A stretch of 54,129 nt of DNA from Mycobacterium sp. (GTDB lineage: Bacteria; Actinomycetota; Actinomycetes; Mycobacteriales; Mycobacteriaceae), in assembly GCA_025966225.1 (NCBI GenBank), contig JAOPVI010000399.1:1-54129 (forward strand), given 5' to 3'. The notes below the pieces were generated by a model. That model made no database searches. It saw only the letters and a program-made list of their open reading frames with translations, and was not told where the DNA came from. Positions 18,908-26,683 of the stretch are shown here, one piece after another (positions within the stretch are counted from its first letter, which is position 1; every line of letters starts with the position of its first letter). The translations under genes were made by a program, and so were the position numbers.

Positions 18908-19084
18908 TTACGCACCGGGTGCTTGCGGGTCGACGACGGCAGCACCGGTGCCGTCGGTGCTGCCGTCGCCGACGATGTTGGGCTCGAGCGCGGCAATGGT
19001 GCCGTTGAGCGCGCTTTCGACAGCAGCGCGAATCGTCGCTGCCCCGGTATGGAGAAGTCGTAGGTCGATCCAGCCGCCACCAAG
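18908..19084 (-). pseudogene. Fragment of a GT2-family glycosyltransferase
   Basis: On the minus strand 58 codons between two stops read like the N-terminal nucleotide-binding part of a family 2 glycosyltransferase: 'GAATIRAAVESALNGTIAAL' followed after four residues by 'VGDGSTDGTGAAV', the hallmark first Asp motif. The preceding 'VVIPxYN' strand is degraded, there is no start codon, and the frame ends soon after the motif, where a functional enzyme needs at least another 180 residues. No open frame continues it. It is a relic of a glycosyltransferase belonging to the same decayed sugar cluster. Confidence 0.65.
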
Positions 19085-19479
19085 TCAGCAGACGTCATCG
19101 ACATTGATGTTTGCTCGATTCTCATCTGCAAATACATCCGTCTGTGGAAATGTATCGCCAGAGGCTTTTCGGGGCGGCCCGGGTGGCGAGCACGGCGCGC
19201 TGTTGCCCCAGGGTCTCATCGCGTGCCATCCTCCGAGCTCGTATCAAGTTTTCGCTGATTCTCCCGCATCTGTATATCACGAACGGGTATCAGTACATCC
19301 CTGGATCCCGGCCCGGATTGTGGTCCGTATCGTCGGCATGAATTCGCGGAGCTTCGCATGAGTGCGTAAATCTAGCAAACCGTTGATACGATGCGGGACC
19401 AAGTCGTCGCGATGCGCTGAGGTTAGCTCGACGCAAGCATGCCCACTTCGGCGAGCGGGGCAGGACTGGAGGGGGTGCC
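19085..19479. other. Gene-free gap in the decayed sugar island
   Basis: 395 bp with no convincing coding sequence. It is visibly more AT-rich than its surroundings (for example 19100-19145 and 19225-19295) and short open frames on either strand show no recognisable motif. It may carry the old promoter of the aminotransferase, or scrambled remains of lost genes. Confidence 0.6.
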
Positions 19480-20365
19480 ATGACCGGGGTCGAGTCGGGG
19501 GAGCGCTCCTTCGAGCGTTCCCGCCAGCTTCAGGACAGGCTGCACGAACTGGTGCCTGGCGGCGCGCACACGTATGCCCGCGGCGCCGATCAGTATCCGG
19601 AGCACATGGCGCCGATCCTGACAGGGGACGAGGCACCCTGCTGATCTTCGACGAAATGATCACCGGCTTCCGGTGGTCGGCGGGCGGCGCCCAAGAGGTG
19701 TACGGCGTCCAGCCGGAGCTCTCCTGCTGGGGCAAGGCCATGTCCAACGGCTTTCCGCTGGCCGCCCTCGCAGGCAAGCGCGACTACATGGAGCTCGGCG
19801 GGCTAAGGACTGATCGCGACCGCGTCTTCCTGCTCTCGACGACGCACGGCCCGGAATCGGCGTCGTTGGCGGCGTTCCGCGCAGTCGTGCACGCCTACCG
19901 CACCGTCGACCCGATCGGTCAATGGAATACGCGGGAAGGACCTTGGCCCGCGGCGTCAACGAAGCCGCGGCCGAGCTCGGGCTCGAGCGGTACGTGGAAG
20001 TGGCAGGCCGCTCGTCGTGCCTGGTGTTCATCACCCGCGGCGCGGATCGCCAGCCGTCGCAGACCTACCGGACGCTGTTCCTCCAGGAGCTGCTCCGCCG
20101 CGGCGTGCTCGGCCAGTCGTTCGTCACCTCTGCGGCGCACGGAGCCATCGACGTCGACCTGACGGTGGCGGTCAGGGACGCGCTCCCCATCTACCGGCAG
20201 GCCATCGAGGCCGGCTCGGTCGACGGGCTTTTGCACGGGCGTCCCGTTGCGCCCGCCATCCGCCGAACGGCAGCACCGCGGGCCGTTCAGCTCGACCCGC
20301 GGCTGGCCGACCCCGAGTGTGACCAAGTCACTCGGCGGCGCGCGTCGCCGGGTGGATCGCGATGA
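19480..20365 (+). pseudogene. Broken class III (GSA-type) aminotransferase
   Basis: PLP aminotransferase of the glutamate-1-semialdehyde-like class often found in sugar clusters, now in three frames. Piece 1 (from ATG 19480) reads 'RLHELVPGGAHTYARGADQY' and stops at about 19644. Piece 2, in a second frame from about 19630, has 'GTLLIFDEMITGFRW' and the PLP lysine in 'CWGKAMSNGFPLAALAG'. About 170 codons between them are missing. Near 19920 the frame shifts again: 'TVDPIGQ' runs out and 'MEYAGRTLARGVNEAAAELG' resumes, fitting loss of one base. Piece 3 ends past the normal C-terminus and overlaps the stop of the convergent gene. Not functional as read. Confidence 0.88.
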
Positions 20366-21095
20366 GCCCCAGCGACTTGCGCCGCGCGCACATGGCGGCC
20401 AACTCGGCGTAGGCCTTCTCGCCGAGCAGCGCGGTCAACTCCGGCGCGTAGGACTGCCACACCTGACGCGCACCGACGTGAGCATTCGGGTCGCCAGTGC
20501 AGTACCAGTGCAGATCGGCCCCACCCTCGCCCCAACCGCGGCGGTCGTACTCGGTGATGGTGGTCCGCAGGATTTCCGTCCCGTCCGGCCTGGTCACCCA
20601 CTCCTGGCTGCGCCGGATGGGCAGTTGCCAGCAGACGTCGGGTTTCATGGTCAGCGGCTCGACGCCCAGCTTGAGGGCCTTGCTGTGCAAAGCGCACCCG
20701 ATACCACCCGCGAATCCGGGTCGGTTCAGAAAGATGCAGGCGCCCTTGTACTTCCGCGTCCGGTAGTTGGGCTTGCCGTCGTACTCGTCCATCTCGAGGT
20801 AGCCCTTGCGGCCAAGCCCCTTCTCCCGGAACTGCCAGTCGTCGTCCGTCAACAGCTTGGCCGATTCCTCGAGCCGCGCGATGTCGTCGTCGTCGGACAG
20901 GAACGCGCCGTGCGAGCAGCATCCGTCGTCCGGCCGGCCCTCGACGGTGCCTTGACAGGCCGGCGTGCCGAATACGCACGTCCACCGCGACAGCAGCCAC
21001 GTCATGTCGGCGGCGATGACGTGTTCAGGGTTGTCGGGGTCGTAGAACTCCACCCATTCGCGGGCGAAGTCGAGTTCCACCTCTCCTTTGTGCAT
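20328..21095 (-). CDS. Conserved cysteine-rich protein (Rv0495c-like)
   Basis: Conserved mycobacterial protein of unknown function. From the ATG at 21095 it has 255 residues; a GTG at 21116 would add seven. It is rich in Cys: '[16 protein letters not shown]', '[16 protein letters not shown]', 'KGACIFLN', '[11 protein letters not shown]', 'KPDVCWQLP', 'LHWYCTG'. The pattern suggests a bound metal or Fe-S cluster, which I infer from Cys spacing only. It is divergent from ppx, with starts about 35-56 bp apart, and returns the window to the conserved H37Rv gene order after the accessory island. Confidence 0.85.
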   Translation of the reverse strand: MHKGEVELDFAREWVEFYDPDNPEHVIAADMTWLLSRWTCVFGTPACQGTVEGRPDDGCCSHGAFLSDDDDIARLEESAKLLTDDDWQFREKGLGRKGYLEMDEYDGKPNYRTRKYKGACIFLNRPGFAGGIGCALHSKALKLGVEPLTMKPDVCWQLPIRRSQEWVTRPDGTEILRTTITEYDRRGWGEGGADLHWYCTGDPNAHVGARQVWQSYAPELTALLGEKAYAELAAMCARRKSLGLIAIHPATRAAE

Positions 21096-21150
21096 GCCGG
21101 GGTGCGATCCGCTCACGGAATACAACGGTAGACCCGATAACGTGGGTCTC

Positions 21151-22152
21151 GTGCGATTGGGCGTGCTCGACGTGGGCAGCAACACGGTTCATCTGCTGGT
21201 GGTGGATGCGCGACGTGGCGGTCACCCCACCCCGATGAGCTCCACCAAGGCCTCGTTGAGGTTGGCGGAGTCCATCGACCACTCGGGAAAGCTGACGCGC
21301 AAGGGCGCTGACAAGTTGGTCGGCACCATCGATGAGTTCGCGAAGATCGCCGCAAGTTCCGGGTGCGCCGAGCTGATGGCGTTTGCGACCTCGGCAGTGC
21401 GCGACGCGAAGAATTCCGAGGACGTGCTCGCTCGGGTGAACTCCGAGACGGGGGTGGCGCTGCGGGTGCTGTCGGGGGTCGACGAGTCCCGGCTGACTTT
21501 CCTGGCGGTGCGCCGGTGGTACGGCTGGAGCGCGGGACGCATCATCAACATCGACATCGGCGGTGGTTCGCTGGAATTGTCGAGCGGCGTCGACGAGGAG
21601 CCAGACGTGGCGCTGTCGCTGCCGCTTGGCGCAGGCCGGCTCACCCGGGAGTGGCTACAGGAGGATCCGCCGGGTCGACGCCGGGTGGCCATGCTGAGAG
21701 ACTGGCTGGGGACGGAGATGGCCGAGGCGGGTGCGAAGGTGCTCGACGCGGGCGTGCCGGACCTGACCGTGGCGACCTCGAAGACCTTTAGGTCGCTCGC
21801 GCGACTCACCGGTGCGGCGCCTTCCGGCGCAGGACCCCGGGTGAAGAGGACACTTACAGCTGCGGGTTTGCGTCAACTCATAGCATTCATCTCTAGGATG
21901 ACCACGGCTGACCGAGCGGAACTGGAAGGGGTGAGCGCCGAGCGGGCGCCACAGATCGTGGCGGGCGCTCTGGTAGCTGAGGCGAGTATGAGGGCCCTTT
22001 CGATCGACACAGTGGACATCTGCCCATGGGCGTTGCGGGAAGGGCTGATTTTGCGGAAACTCGACAGCGAGGCCGACGGAACCGCTTTGGTGCAGGTTTC
22101 CGCAGACTTGGCTCACGTGAACAAGGCGATGGCCAGAGGCAACAAACGATGA
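21151..22152 (+). CDS. ppx1: Exopolyphosphatase Ppx1 (Ppx/GppA family)
   Basis: Ppx/GppA phosphatase; mycobacterial Ppx1 (Rv0496) degrades short-chain polyphosphate and can act in stringent-response metabolism. GTG at 21151 gives the standard N-terminus '[19 protein letters not shown]' (phosphate-binding loop). '[11 protein letters not shown]', '[12 protein letters not shown]' (second loop of the actin-like ATPase fold) and 'LPLGAGRLT' are diagnostic. 333 residues, full length without the C-terminal domain of long Ppx enzymes. ATGA overlap with the next gene. Confidence 0.93.
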   Translation: MRLGVLDVGSNTVHLLVVDARRGGHPTPMSSTKASLRLAESIDHSGKLTRKGADKLVGTIDEFAKIAASSGCAELMAFATSAVRDAKNSEDVLARVNSETGVALRVLSGVDESRLTFLAVRRWYGWSAGRIINIDIGGGSLELSSGVDEEPDVALSLPLGAGRLTREWLQEDPPGRRRVAMLRDWLGTEMAEAGAKVLDAGVPDLTVATSKTFRSLARLTGAAPSGAGPRVKRTLTAAGLRQLIAFISRMTTADRAELEGVSAERAPQIVAGALVAEASMRALSIDTVDICPWALREGLILRKLDSEADGTALVQVSADLAHVNKAMARGNKR

Positions 22153-23240
22153 CAGAACCAGAAGACAGCCACAGCAGCACGAGACCGATATCGGTCGCCG
22201 AGTTGCTCGCCAAGAATGGGAGCATCGGCTCACCGCCGGTCGGAGGCCGCCGCCGTCGTCGACGGGGCAACACCGACTCGGTCACGGTCGCCGAACTGAC
22301 GGGCGAGATCCCGATCATCACGGACACCTCGCACGCCGCGGACTACGACCACGAGCCTGCCGACGAGCCGCCACCGGCCTCGGGCAACGGGGGCTACGCG
22401 CACGCCAGGATCCACGGCGGCCGGCGAACCGCCGACGTCGCACCCGAAGCACCGGTCGAATCCGCCGAGGACTTCGACGACGCCGCCAACACGACGCCTG
22501 CCCCCACGGTCACCGAGGCCCCCACGGTCACCGAGGCGGAAGCCGATTACGAAGCCCACCTCGCGCAGCGTTCCGCCGAGCCCGAGCCCATTGAGTTCAC
22601 TGCACCGCCGCGGCGTCCGCCAGCGGCCGGCCCGCCCGCATTCTCCGTACCTACGGGTGGCGCCGAGCAGATGAGCCCAGATCCCCTCGCCGACGACGAT
22701 GACCACGACCGGGACCACGAAGCCGACCTGATCGAGTCGCTCGAGTTCGAGGCACCGCTCCAGGACGCCCGCAACGGGTCCGACGATCAGGCCACGCAGG
22801 TGGCGTTCGAGGTTCCGTCGTACTTGCGCTCGACCAGCGACACGTTGTTCGGCGGCGGTCAGTCCGTCGCCGACGACATCGCTCGCCGCGGCCTGCAGCC
22901 AGGGCCCGAGGACATCGACCTCGGCGAGGACGTCAGGCCCGACGAGGGCGAGTCCGTCGAGGCCGACCAGCCGCATGACGGGGTCTTCCTGCGAGGCGTG
23001 TGGGTGGTCGCGCAGTGCATCCTCGCGGTCGCGTTCGGGGCGGGCCTGTTCATCGCCTTCGACCTGCTGTGGAAGTGGAACAACATCGTCGCGCTGGTGT
23101 TGTCGGTGCTCGTCATCCTCGGCCTCGTCATCGGCGTACGGGTGGTCCGCAAGACCGAGGACATCGGTAGCACGCTGATTGCGGTGGCCGTCGGCGCGTT
23201 GGTCACATTGGGCCCCCTGGCGCTGCTGCAGTCACACTGA
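22149..23240 (+). CDS. Acidic Pro-rich membrane protein (Rv0497-like)
   Basis: A 363-residue protein with a short N-terminal conserved motif ('RPISVAELLAKNGSIG'), a basic patch 'GGRRRRRRG', a second 'VTVAELTGEIPII', then about 200 residues of acidic, Pro/Ala-rich disordered sequence. An 18-bp tandem repeat encodes 'PTVTEAPTVTEA'. Three hydrophobic helices form the C-terminus (from about 285: 'GVWVVAQCILAVAFGAGLFI' and following). Coupled to ppx1 by ATGA overlap. Rv0497 in H37Rv has the same place and layout. The 'VAELL' motif recurs in other actinobacterial membrane proteins; function unknown. Confidence 0.85.
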   Translation: MTEPEDSHSSTRPISVAELLAKNGSIGSPPVGGRRRRRRGNTDSVTVAELTGEIPIITDTSHAADYDHEPADEPPPASGNGGYAHARIHGGRRTADVAPEAPVESAEDFDDAANTTPAPTVTEAPTVTEAEADYEAHLAQRSAEPEPIEFTAPPRRPPAAGPPAFSVPTGGAEQMSPDPLADDDDHDRDHEADLIESLEFEAPLQDARNGSDDQATQVAFEVPSYLRSTSDTLFGGGQSVADDIARRGLQPGPEDIDLGEDVRPDEGESVEADQPHDGVFLRGVWVVAQCILAVAFGAGLFIAFDLLWKWNNIVALVLSVLVILGLVIGVRVVRKTEDIGSTLIAVAVGALVTLGPLALLQSH

Positions 23241-23259
23241 CGCGCCAAAATAAGTTCCC

Positions 23260-24105
23260 GTGCGCCCTGCGATAAAGGTCGGTCTTTCGACGGCCTCGGT
23301 TTACCCATTGAGGACCGAGGCGGCCTTCGAGTACGCGGCGCGGCTCGGGTACGACGGCGTCGAGCTCATGGTGTGGGCCGAGACCGTCAGCCAGGACGTC
23401 GCGGCGATCGCCGAGTTGTCGAAGCGGTACGACGTACCGGTGCTCAGCGTGCACGCGCCGTGTCTGCTGATCTCGCAGCGCGTGTGGGGCGCCAACCCGA
23501 TTCCGAAGCTGGAGCGCAGTGTGCGCGCCGCCGAGGAGCTTGGCGCCCAGACCGTGGTGGTGCATCCGCCGTTCCGGTGGCAGCGCCGCTACGCCGAGGG
23601 CTTCTCCGAGCAGGTCGCCGAACTCGAGGCGTCCAGCGACGTCCTCGTCGCGGTCGAGAACATGTTCCCGTTCCGCGCCGACCGCATCTGGGGGACCGGC
23701 CAGCCGTCGATCGAGCGGATGCGCAAGCGCGGCGGCTCTCCAGGACCGGCCATCTCGGCGTTCGCGCCGTCCTACGACCCGCTCGACGGCGACCATGCCC
23801 ACTACACGCTGGACTTGTCGCACTCGGCCACCGCGGGCACCGACGCCATCGACATGGCCCGCCGGATGGGGGACGGGCTGGTGCACCTGCACCTGTGCGA
23901 CGGCAGTGGGGCCTCCACCGACGAGCATCTGGTGCCAGGACGAGGCAGCCAGCCCACGAGGGAGATCTGCCAGGCGCTTGCGGCCAGCGACTTCTCGGGC
24001 CACGTCATCCTCGAGGTGACGACGTCACGCGCACGGAATGCCGTGGAACGCGAGGAACTGTTGGTGGAATCGCTTGAATTCGCCAGGGCCCACCTGCTGA
24101 GGTGA
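23260..24105 (+). CDS. Xylose isomerase-like TIM-barrel protein (Rv0498-like)
   Basis: A 281-residue protein of the sugar phosphate isomerase/epimerase (AP endonuclease 2-like) superfamily. Metal-binding residues occur at the expected strand ends: 'VVHPPFRW', 'VAVENMFPF', 'YTLDLSHSATAG', 'LVHLHLCDGSGAS' and 'HVILEVTTS'. GTG start. Substrate unknown; members act on sugars or inosose-like compounds. The last codons run into a tandem copy of a short repeat (24101-24132). Confidence 0.88.
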   Translation: MRPAIKVGLSTASVYPLRTEAAFEYAARLGYDGVELMVWAETVSQDVAAIAELSKRYDVPVLSVHAPCLLISQRVWGANPIPKLERSVRAAEELGAQTVVVHPPFRWQRRYAEGFSEQVAELEASSDVLVAVENMFPFRADRIWGTGQPSIERMRKRGGSPGPAISAFAPSYDPLDGDHAHYTLDLSHSATAGTDAIDMARRMGDGLVHLHLCDGSGASTDEHLVPGRGSQPTREICQALAASDFSGHVILEVTTSRARNAVEREELLVESLEFARAHLLR

Positions 24106-24164
24106 TGAGCGCTTGCGCGAAGAACAGACGATGGTGATGAGCGCTTGCGCGAAGAACAAAGGAT
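24101..24164 (+). repeat. Dispersed short repeat, family A, tandem copies 1 and 2
   Basis: Two head-to-tail 32-bp units (24101-24132 and 24133-24164) differing at about three bases near the end. Core 'GATGAGCGCTTGCGCGAAGA'. The first unit supplies the stop codon of the preceding gene and the second supplies the 'aaagg' ribosome site of the next one, so the element forms the whole intergenic junction. Related copies: 24521-24552 and, inverted, 32165-32224. Confidence 0.85.
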
Positions 24165-24168
24165 GGCA

Positions 24169-25068
24169 ATGACGGACTCCACGCGCTTCTCCGATGCGAT
24201 GGCGCTGACCCAGGTCGCCGAAGACGGTGACGTCAGCGTCTTCGAGGGAACGCTCAACGAGCACTGGACCATCGGGGAGAAGGTGCACGGCGGCGCGATG
24301 TTGGCGCTGTGCGCGAAGGCGGCCAGGGAGGCGCACGGCGGGCAGGAGCGAAGCGACCGGGGCATTGAATACGGCGGCGCTGGGGTCCAGCCGATTGCGG
24401 TGTCGGGCAGCTTTCTGTGGGCGCCAGATCCGGGGCCGCTGCAGGTGGTGTGCACCGTGCGCAAGCGCGGGCGTCGGGTCAGCCTGATCGACGTCGAGCT
24501 CAATCAAGGGGACCGCACGGGCGATGGGCGCTCGCGCGAAGAGCAGAGAACCGCCGTGCGGGCGGTGATGACGTTGGCCGAGCCCGAACACGACGTGGCG
24601 CCGTTGCTCTCGGTGAATCCCGTCGTGGCGCTGATGACACCGGATCCGCCGCCGGGGCTGGAACCGATCGGCCCAGGTCATCCGATGGCCGACATCGTCC
24701 ACCTGGCGCATGGATGCGACATCCGGCCGTCGTTGACCACGATGGCTCCGCGTGCAGACGGGGGTCCGCCCGTCATCGAGTACTGGGTGCGGCCCAAGGA
24801 GGGCTCCCCCGACGTGCTGTTCGCGCTGCTGTGCGGCGACGTGTCGGCGCCGGTGACCTTCGGCGTCAACCGATTCGGCTGGGCGCCAACGGTGCAGCTG
24901 ACGGCGTACCTGCGGGGGATGCCCGCCGACGGCTGGTTGCGGGTGATGTGCACCACGATGCAGATCGGCCAGGACTGGTTCGACGAGGACCACCTCGTCG
25001 TCGATTGCGAGGGCCGAATCATCGTGCAGTCCCGTCAACTCGCGCTAGTGCCAGCGCCCGCGCAATAG
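24169..25068 (+). CDS. TesB-like acyl-CoA thioesterase family protein (Rv0499-like)
   Basis: A double-hotdog thioesterase-like protein of 299 residues. The N-terminal hotdog has 'NEHWTIGEKVHGGAMLALCA' and the C-terminal one 'WGPxx'-type features around 'FGVNRFGWAPTVQLTAYL' and 'DHLVVDCEGRIIVQSRQL'. I chose the ATG at 24169 because 'aaagg' lies 6 nt upstream; an ATG at 24163 is in frame but too close. Two dispersed repeats are inserted in frame: family B encodes 'GGQERSDRG' near residue 60 and family A encodes 'GDGRSREEQRT' near residue 120, both in loop-like positions. Substrate unknown. Confidence 0.85.
   Translation: MTDSTRFSDAMALTQVAEDGDVSVFEGTLNEHWTIGEKVHGGAMLALCAKAAREAHGGQERSDRGIEYGGAGVQPIAVSGSFLWAPDPGPLQVVCTVRKRGRRVSLIDVELNQGDRTGDGRSREEQRTAVRAVMTLAEPEHDVAPLLSVNPVVALMTPDPPPGLEPIGPGHPMADIVHLAHGCDIRPSLTTMAPRADGGPPVIEYWVRPKEGSPDVLFALLCGDVSAPVTFGVNRFGWAPTVQLTAYLRGMPADGWLRVMCTTMQIGQDWFDEDHLVVDCEGRIIVQSRQLALVPAPAQ
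24340..24362 (+). repeat. Dispersed short repeat, family B, copy 2
   Basis: Core 'GGGCAGGAGCGAAGCGACC' inside the thioesterase-like gene, translated as 'GGQERSDRG'. The same frame is used by the hemA copy ('GGQERSDPG'). Confidence 0.75.
24521..24552 (+). repeat. Dispersed short repeat, family A, copy 3
   Basis: Inside the thioesterase-like gene: 'GATGGGCGCTCGCGCGAAGA' and flanks, translated as 'DGRSREEQR'. It differs from the tandem pair 360 bp upstream at a few bases but shares the palindromic core GCGCTCGCGC. Confidence 0.7.
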
Positions 25069-25095
25069 GGCCGGTGGACGTGCAATGCTTGCCGC

Positions 25096-25968
25096 GTGGC
25101 CAGAATTGCGATCATCGGCGGCGGAAGTATCGGCGAGGCACTGCTTTCCGGACTGCTGCGCGCCGGACGTCAGACCAAGGACCTGGTCGTTGCCGAGAAG
25201 TCCCCTGATCGGGCGAAGTACCTTGCGGACACCTACTCGGTCCTGTTGACATCGGTAGCCGACGCTGCCGAGAACGCCACCTACGTGGTGGTCGCGGTCA
25301 AGCCGTCGGACGTCGAGTCGACGCTCGTCGACATCGCCGTGGCCGCCGCGCGCGCGGAGAACAACAGCGCCGAGCAAGTTTTCGTCACGGTCGCGGCGGG
25401 GGTCAGCACCGCCTTCTACGAGTCCAAGCTCCCTGCGGGTGCGCCCGTCATCCGGGTCATGCCCAATGCGCCCGTCGTCGTCGGTGGCGGTGTCAGCGCC
25501 CTTGCGCGTGGGCGCTTTGCGACGGAGGACCAACTCAAAGAGGTGTCGGCGATCTTCGACGCCGTCGGCGGGGTGCTGACGGTGCCCGAATCCCAGCTCG
25601 ACGCGGTCACCGCGGTGTCCGGCTCGGGTCCCGCCTACTTCTTCCTGATGGTCGAGGCCCTTGTCGACGCCGGGGTCGCAGCGGGGTTGCCGCGGCCGGT
25701 GGCCACCGATCTGGTGACCCAGACGATGGCCGGTTCGGCCGCGATGCTGTTGGAACGGCTCGATGAGCAGCAGGCAGCCGGTAACGCCGCGACGGGCTCG
25801 GCGATGGACACCAGCGCCGCTCAGTTGCGCGCGACCGTCACGTCCCCTGGTGGGACCACAGCCGCTGGGCTGCGCGAACTCGAACGTGGAGGCCTTCGCG
25901 CTGCTGTCGCCGACGCCGTGGCGGCCGCAAAAACACGCTCTGAGCAGCTAGGAATTACAACGGAGTAG
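25096..25968 (+). CDS. proC: Pyrroline-5-carboxylate reductase ProC
   Basis: Reduces 1-pyrroline-5-carboxylate to L-proline with NAD(P)H, the last step of proline synthesis. The 290 residues have the Rossmann loop 'IIGGGSIGEALLSGLL', 'VVVAVKPSD', 'VIRVMPNAPVVVGGGVSAL' and the signature 'VSGSGPAYFFLMVEALVDAG' followed by 'QTMAGSAAML' and 'VTSPGGTTAAGLREL'. GTG start. Full length. It precedes a small HTH protein, as in H37Rv (Rv0500-Rv0500A). Confidence 0.96.
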   Translation: MARIAIIGGGSIGEALLSGLLRAGRQTKDLVVAEKSPDRAKYLADTYSVLLTSVADAAENATYVVVAVKPSDVESTLVDIAVAAARAENNSAEQVFVTVAAGVSTAFYESKLPAGAPVIRVMPNAPVVVGGGVSALARGRFATEDQLKEVSAIFDAVGGVLTVPESQLDAVTAVSGSGPAYFFLMVEALVDAGVAAGLPRPVATDLVTQTMAGSAAMLLERLDEQQAAGNAATGSAMDTSAAQLRATVTSPGGTTAAGLRELERGGLRAAVADAVAAAKTRSEQLGITTE

Positions 25969-26107
25969 TTCACCAATTTCCAACCTATTACCCCACACCC
26001 GTCGCAATAACCCCATTGGCCACGCTATTGTCCTCGTTGTAAGCATGCGTTCGTGCCTGCGGTGGGGAAGCCGCGGGGGCTGGCCGTGCCTGATGGATTG
26101 GGTTGCG

Positions 26108-26371
26108 ATGACGTCTATGAACGGGCCATCGGCGCGTGATACCGCCAGCGGTAAGGCGTCGCGTGACGCCTCGGCTGGCGATGGTCAACCGCCTCGAGCT
26201 CAATTTCTCACAGTCGCGGAAGTGGCGAGCCTCATGCGGGTGAGCAAGATGACCGTCTACCGACTGGTCCACAACGGCGAGCTCCCCGCGGTGCGCGTCG
26301 GAAGATCGTTCCGCGTGCATGCCAAGGCGGTCCACGACCTGCTGGAGACGTCGTACTTCGACGCAGGCTAG
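26108..26371 (+). CDS. Small helix-turn-helix excisionase-family DNA-binding protein (Rv0500A-like)
   Basis: An 87-residue protein with a disordered polar head and a C-terminal HTH_17/excisionase-type winged helix: 'FLTVAEVASLMRVSKMTVYR' then 'LVHNGELPAVRVGRSFRVHA'. The open frame extends back to 26045; I chose the ATG at 26108 because it matches the short Rv0500A-type product. Despite the family name there is no phage or integrase nearby; in actinobacteria this conserved protein is chromosomal. Its targets are unknown. Confidence 0.85.
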   Translation: MTSMNGPSARDTASGKASRDASAGDGQPPRAQFLTVAEVASLMRVSKMTVYRLVHNGELPAVRVGRSFRVHAKAVHDLLETSYFDAG

Positions 26372-26392
26372 GCCTTCTCGCCCAAGCGCTAT

Positions 26393-26435
26393 TTCGGCGC
26401 GCGTAGTTGCGCTCAGCGCGACTCAGCGCGCCGAA
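26393..26435. terminator. Hairpin with perfect 10-bp arms
   Basis: 'TTCGGCGCGC' (26393-26402) is exactly complementary to 'GCGCGCCGAA' (26426-26435) across a 23-bp loop. It lies just after the HTH gene stop, and a T-rich run (cttttcgtttt, 26461-26471) follows about 25 bp later. It could stop transcription from proC/HTH before the bS22 promoter, although the distance to the T-run is longer than in a classical intrinsic terminator. Confidence 0.5.
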
Positions 26436-26552
26436 GCCGCTGCGTCAGGCGTCGAGGGCGCTTTTCGTTTTGCCGGGCCGGGCCGGTAAGGTAGCGGGGT
26501 TGGTTCAGGGGGCGTCAGATGGTCCCGCAAGAAGACTTAGGTAGCGGAGTAC

Positions 26553-26654
26553 ATGGGTTCAGTCATCAAGAAGCGTCGCAAGCGCATGTCGAAGAAGAAG
26601 CACCGCAAGCTGCTTCGTCGCACGCGGGTGCAGCGCAGAAAACTCGGCAAGTAG
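26553..26654 (+). CDS. Small ribosomal subunit protein bS22
   Basis: A 33-residue, extremely basic peptide: '[20 protein letters not shown]' continuing with an Arg/Lys-rich end 'RRKLGK'. It belongs to the AURKAIP1/COX24 group and matches the additional small-subunit protein bS22 seen in mycobacterial ribosome structures near the decoding region. GGAG lies about 5 nt before the ATG. The upstream 100 bp contain two 'AGGTAGCGG' copies, one next to the ribosome site. Easily missed by gene callers because of its size. Confidence 0.9.
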
Positions 26655-26683
26655 CCTTCGGCCCCTGCCGTTAGGCTGGCTGG

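Noticed and set aside
18843..19361. A 172-codon plus-strand frame covering the gap after the C-methyltransferase.
   Set aside because: No ribosome site, no motif, Ser/Pro/Ala shadow composition, and the minus strand reads as a GT2 remnant in the same place.
22500..22540. An 18-bp tandem repeat in the Rv0497-like gene.
   Set aside because: It lies in a disordered Pro/Thr-rich region and is ordinary low-complexity expansion; noted in the gene entry only.
24101..24164. A CRISPR-like array from the 32-bp tandem units.
   Set aside because: Only two units with no spacers and no cas genes; the same core occurs elsewhere singly and inverted.
26108..26371. A phage excisionase marking a prophage or integrative element.
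   Set aside because: No integrase, att duplication or phage gene is nearby; the HTH protein is a conserved chromosomal gene after proC.
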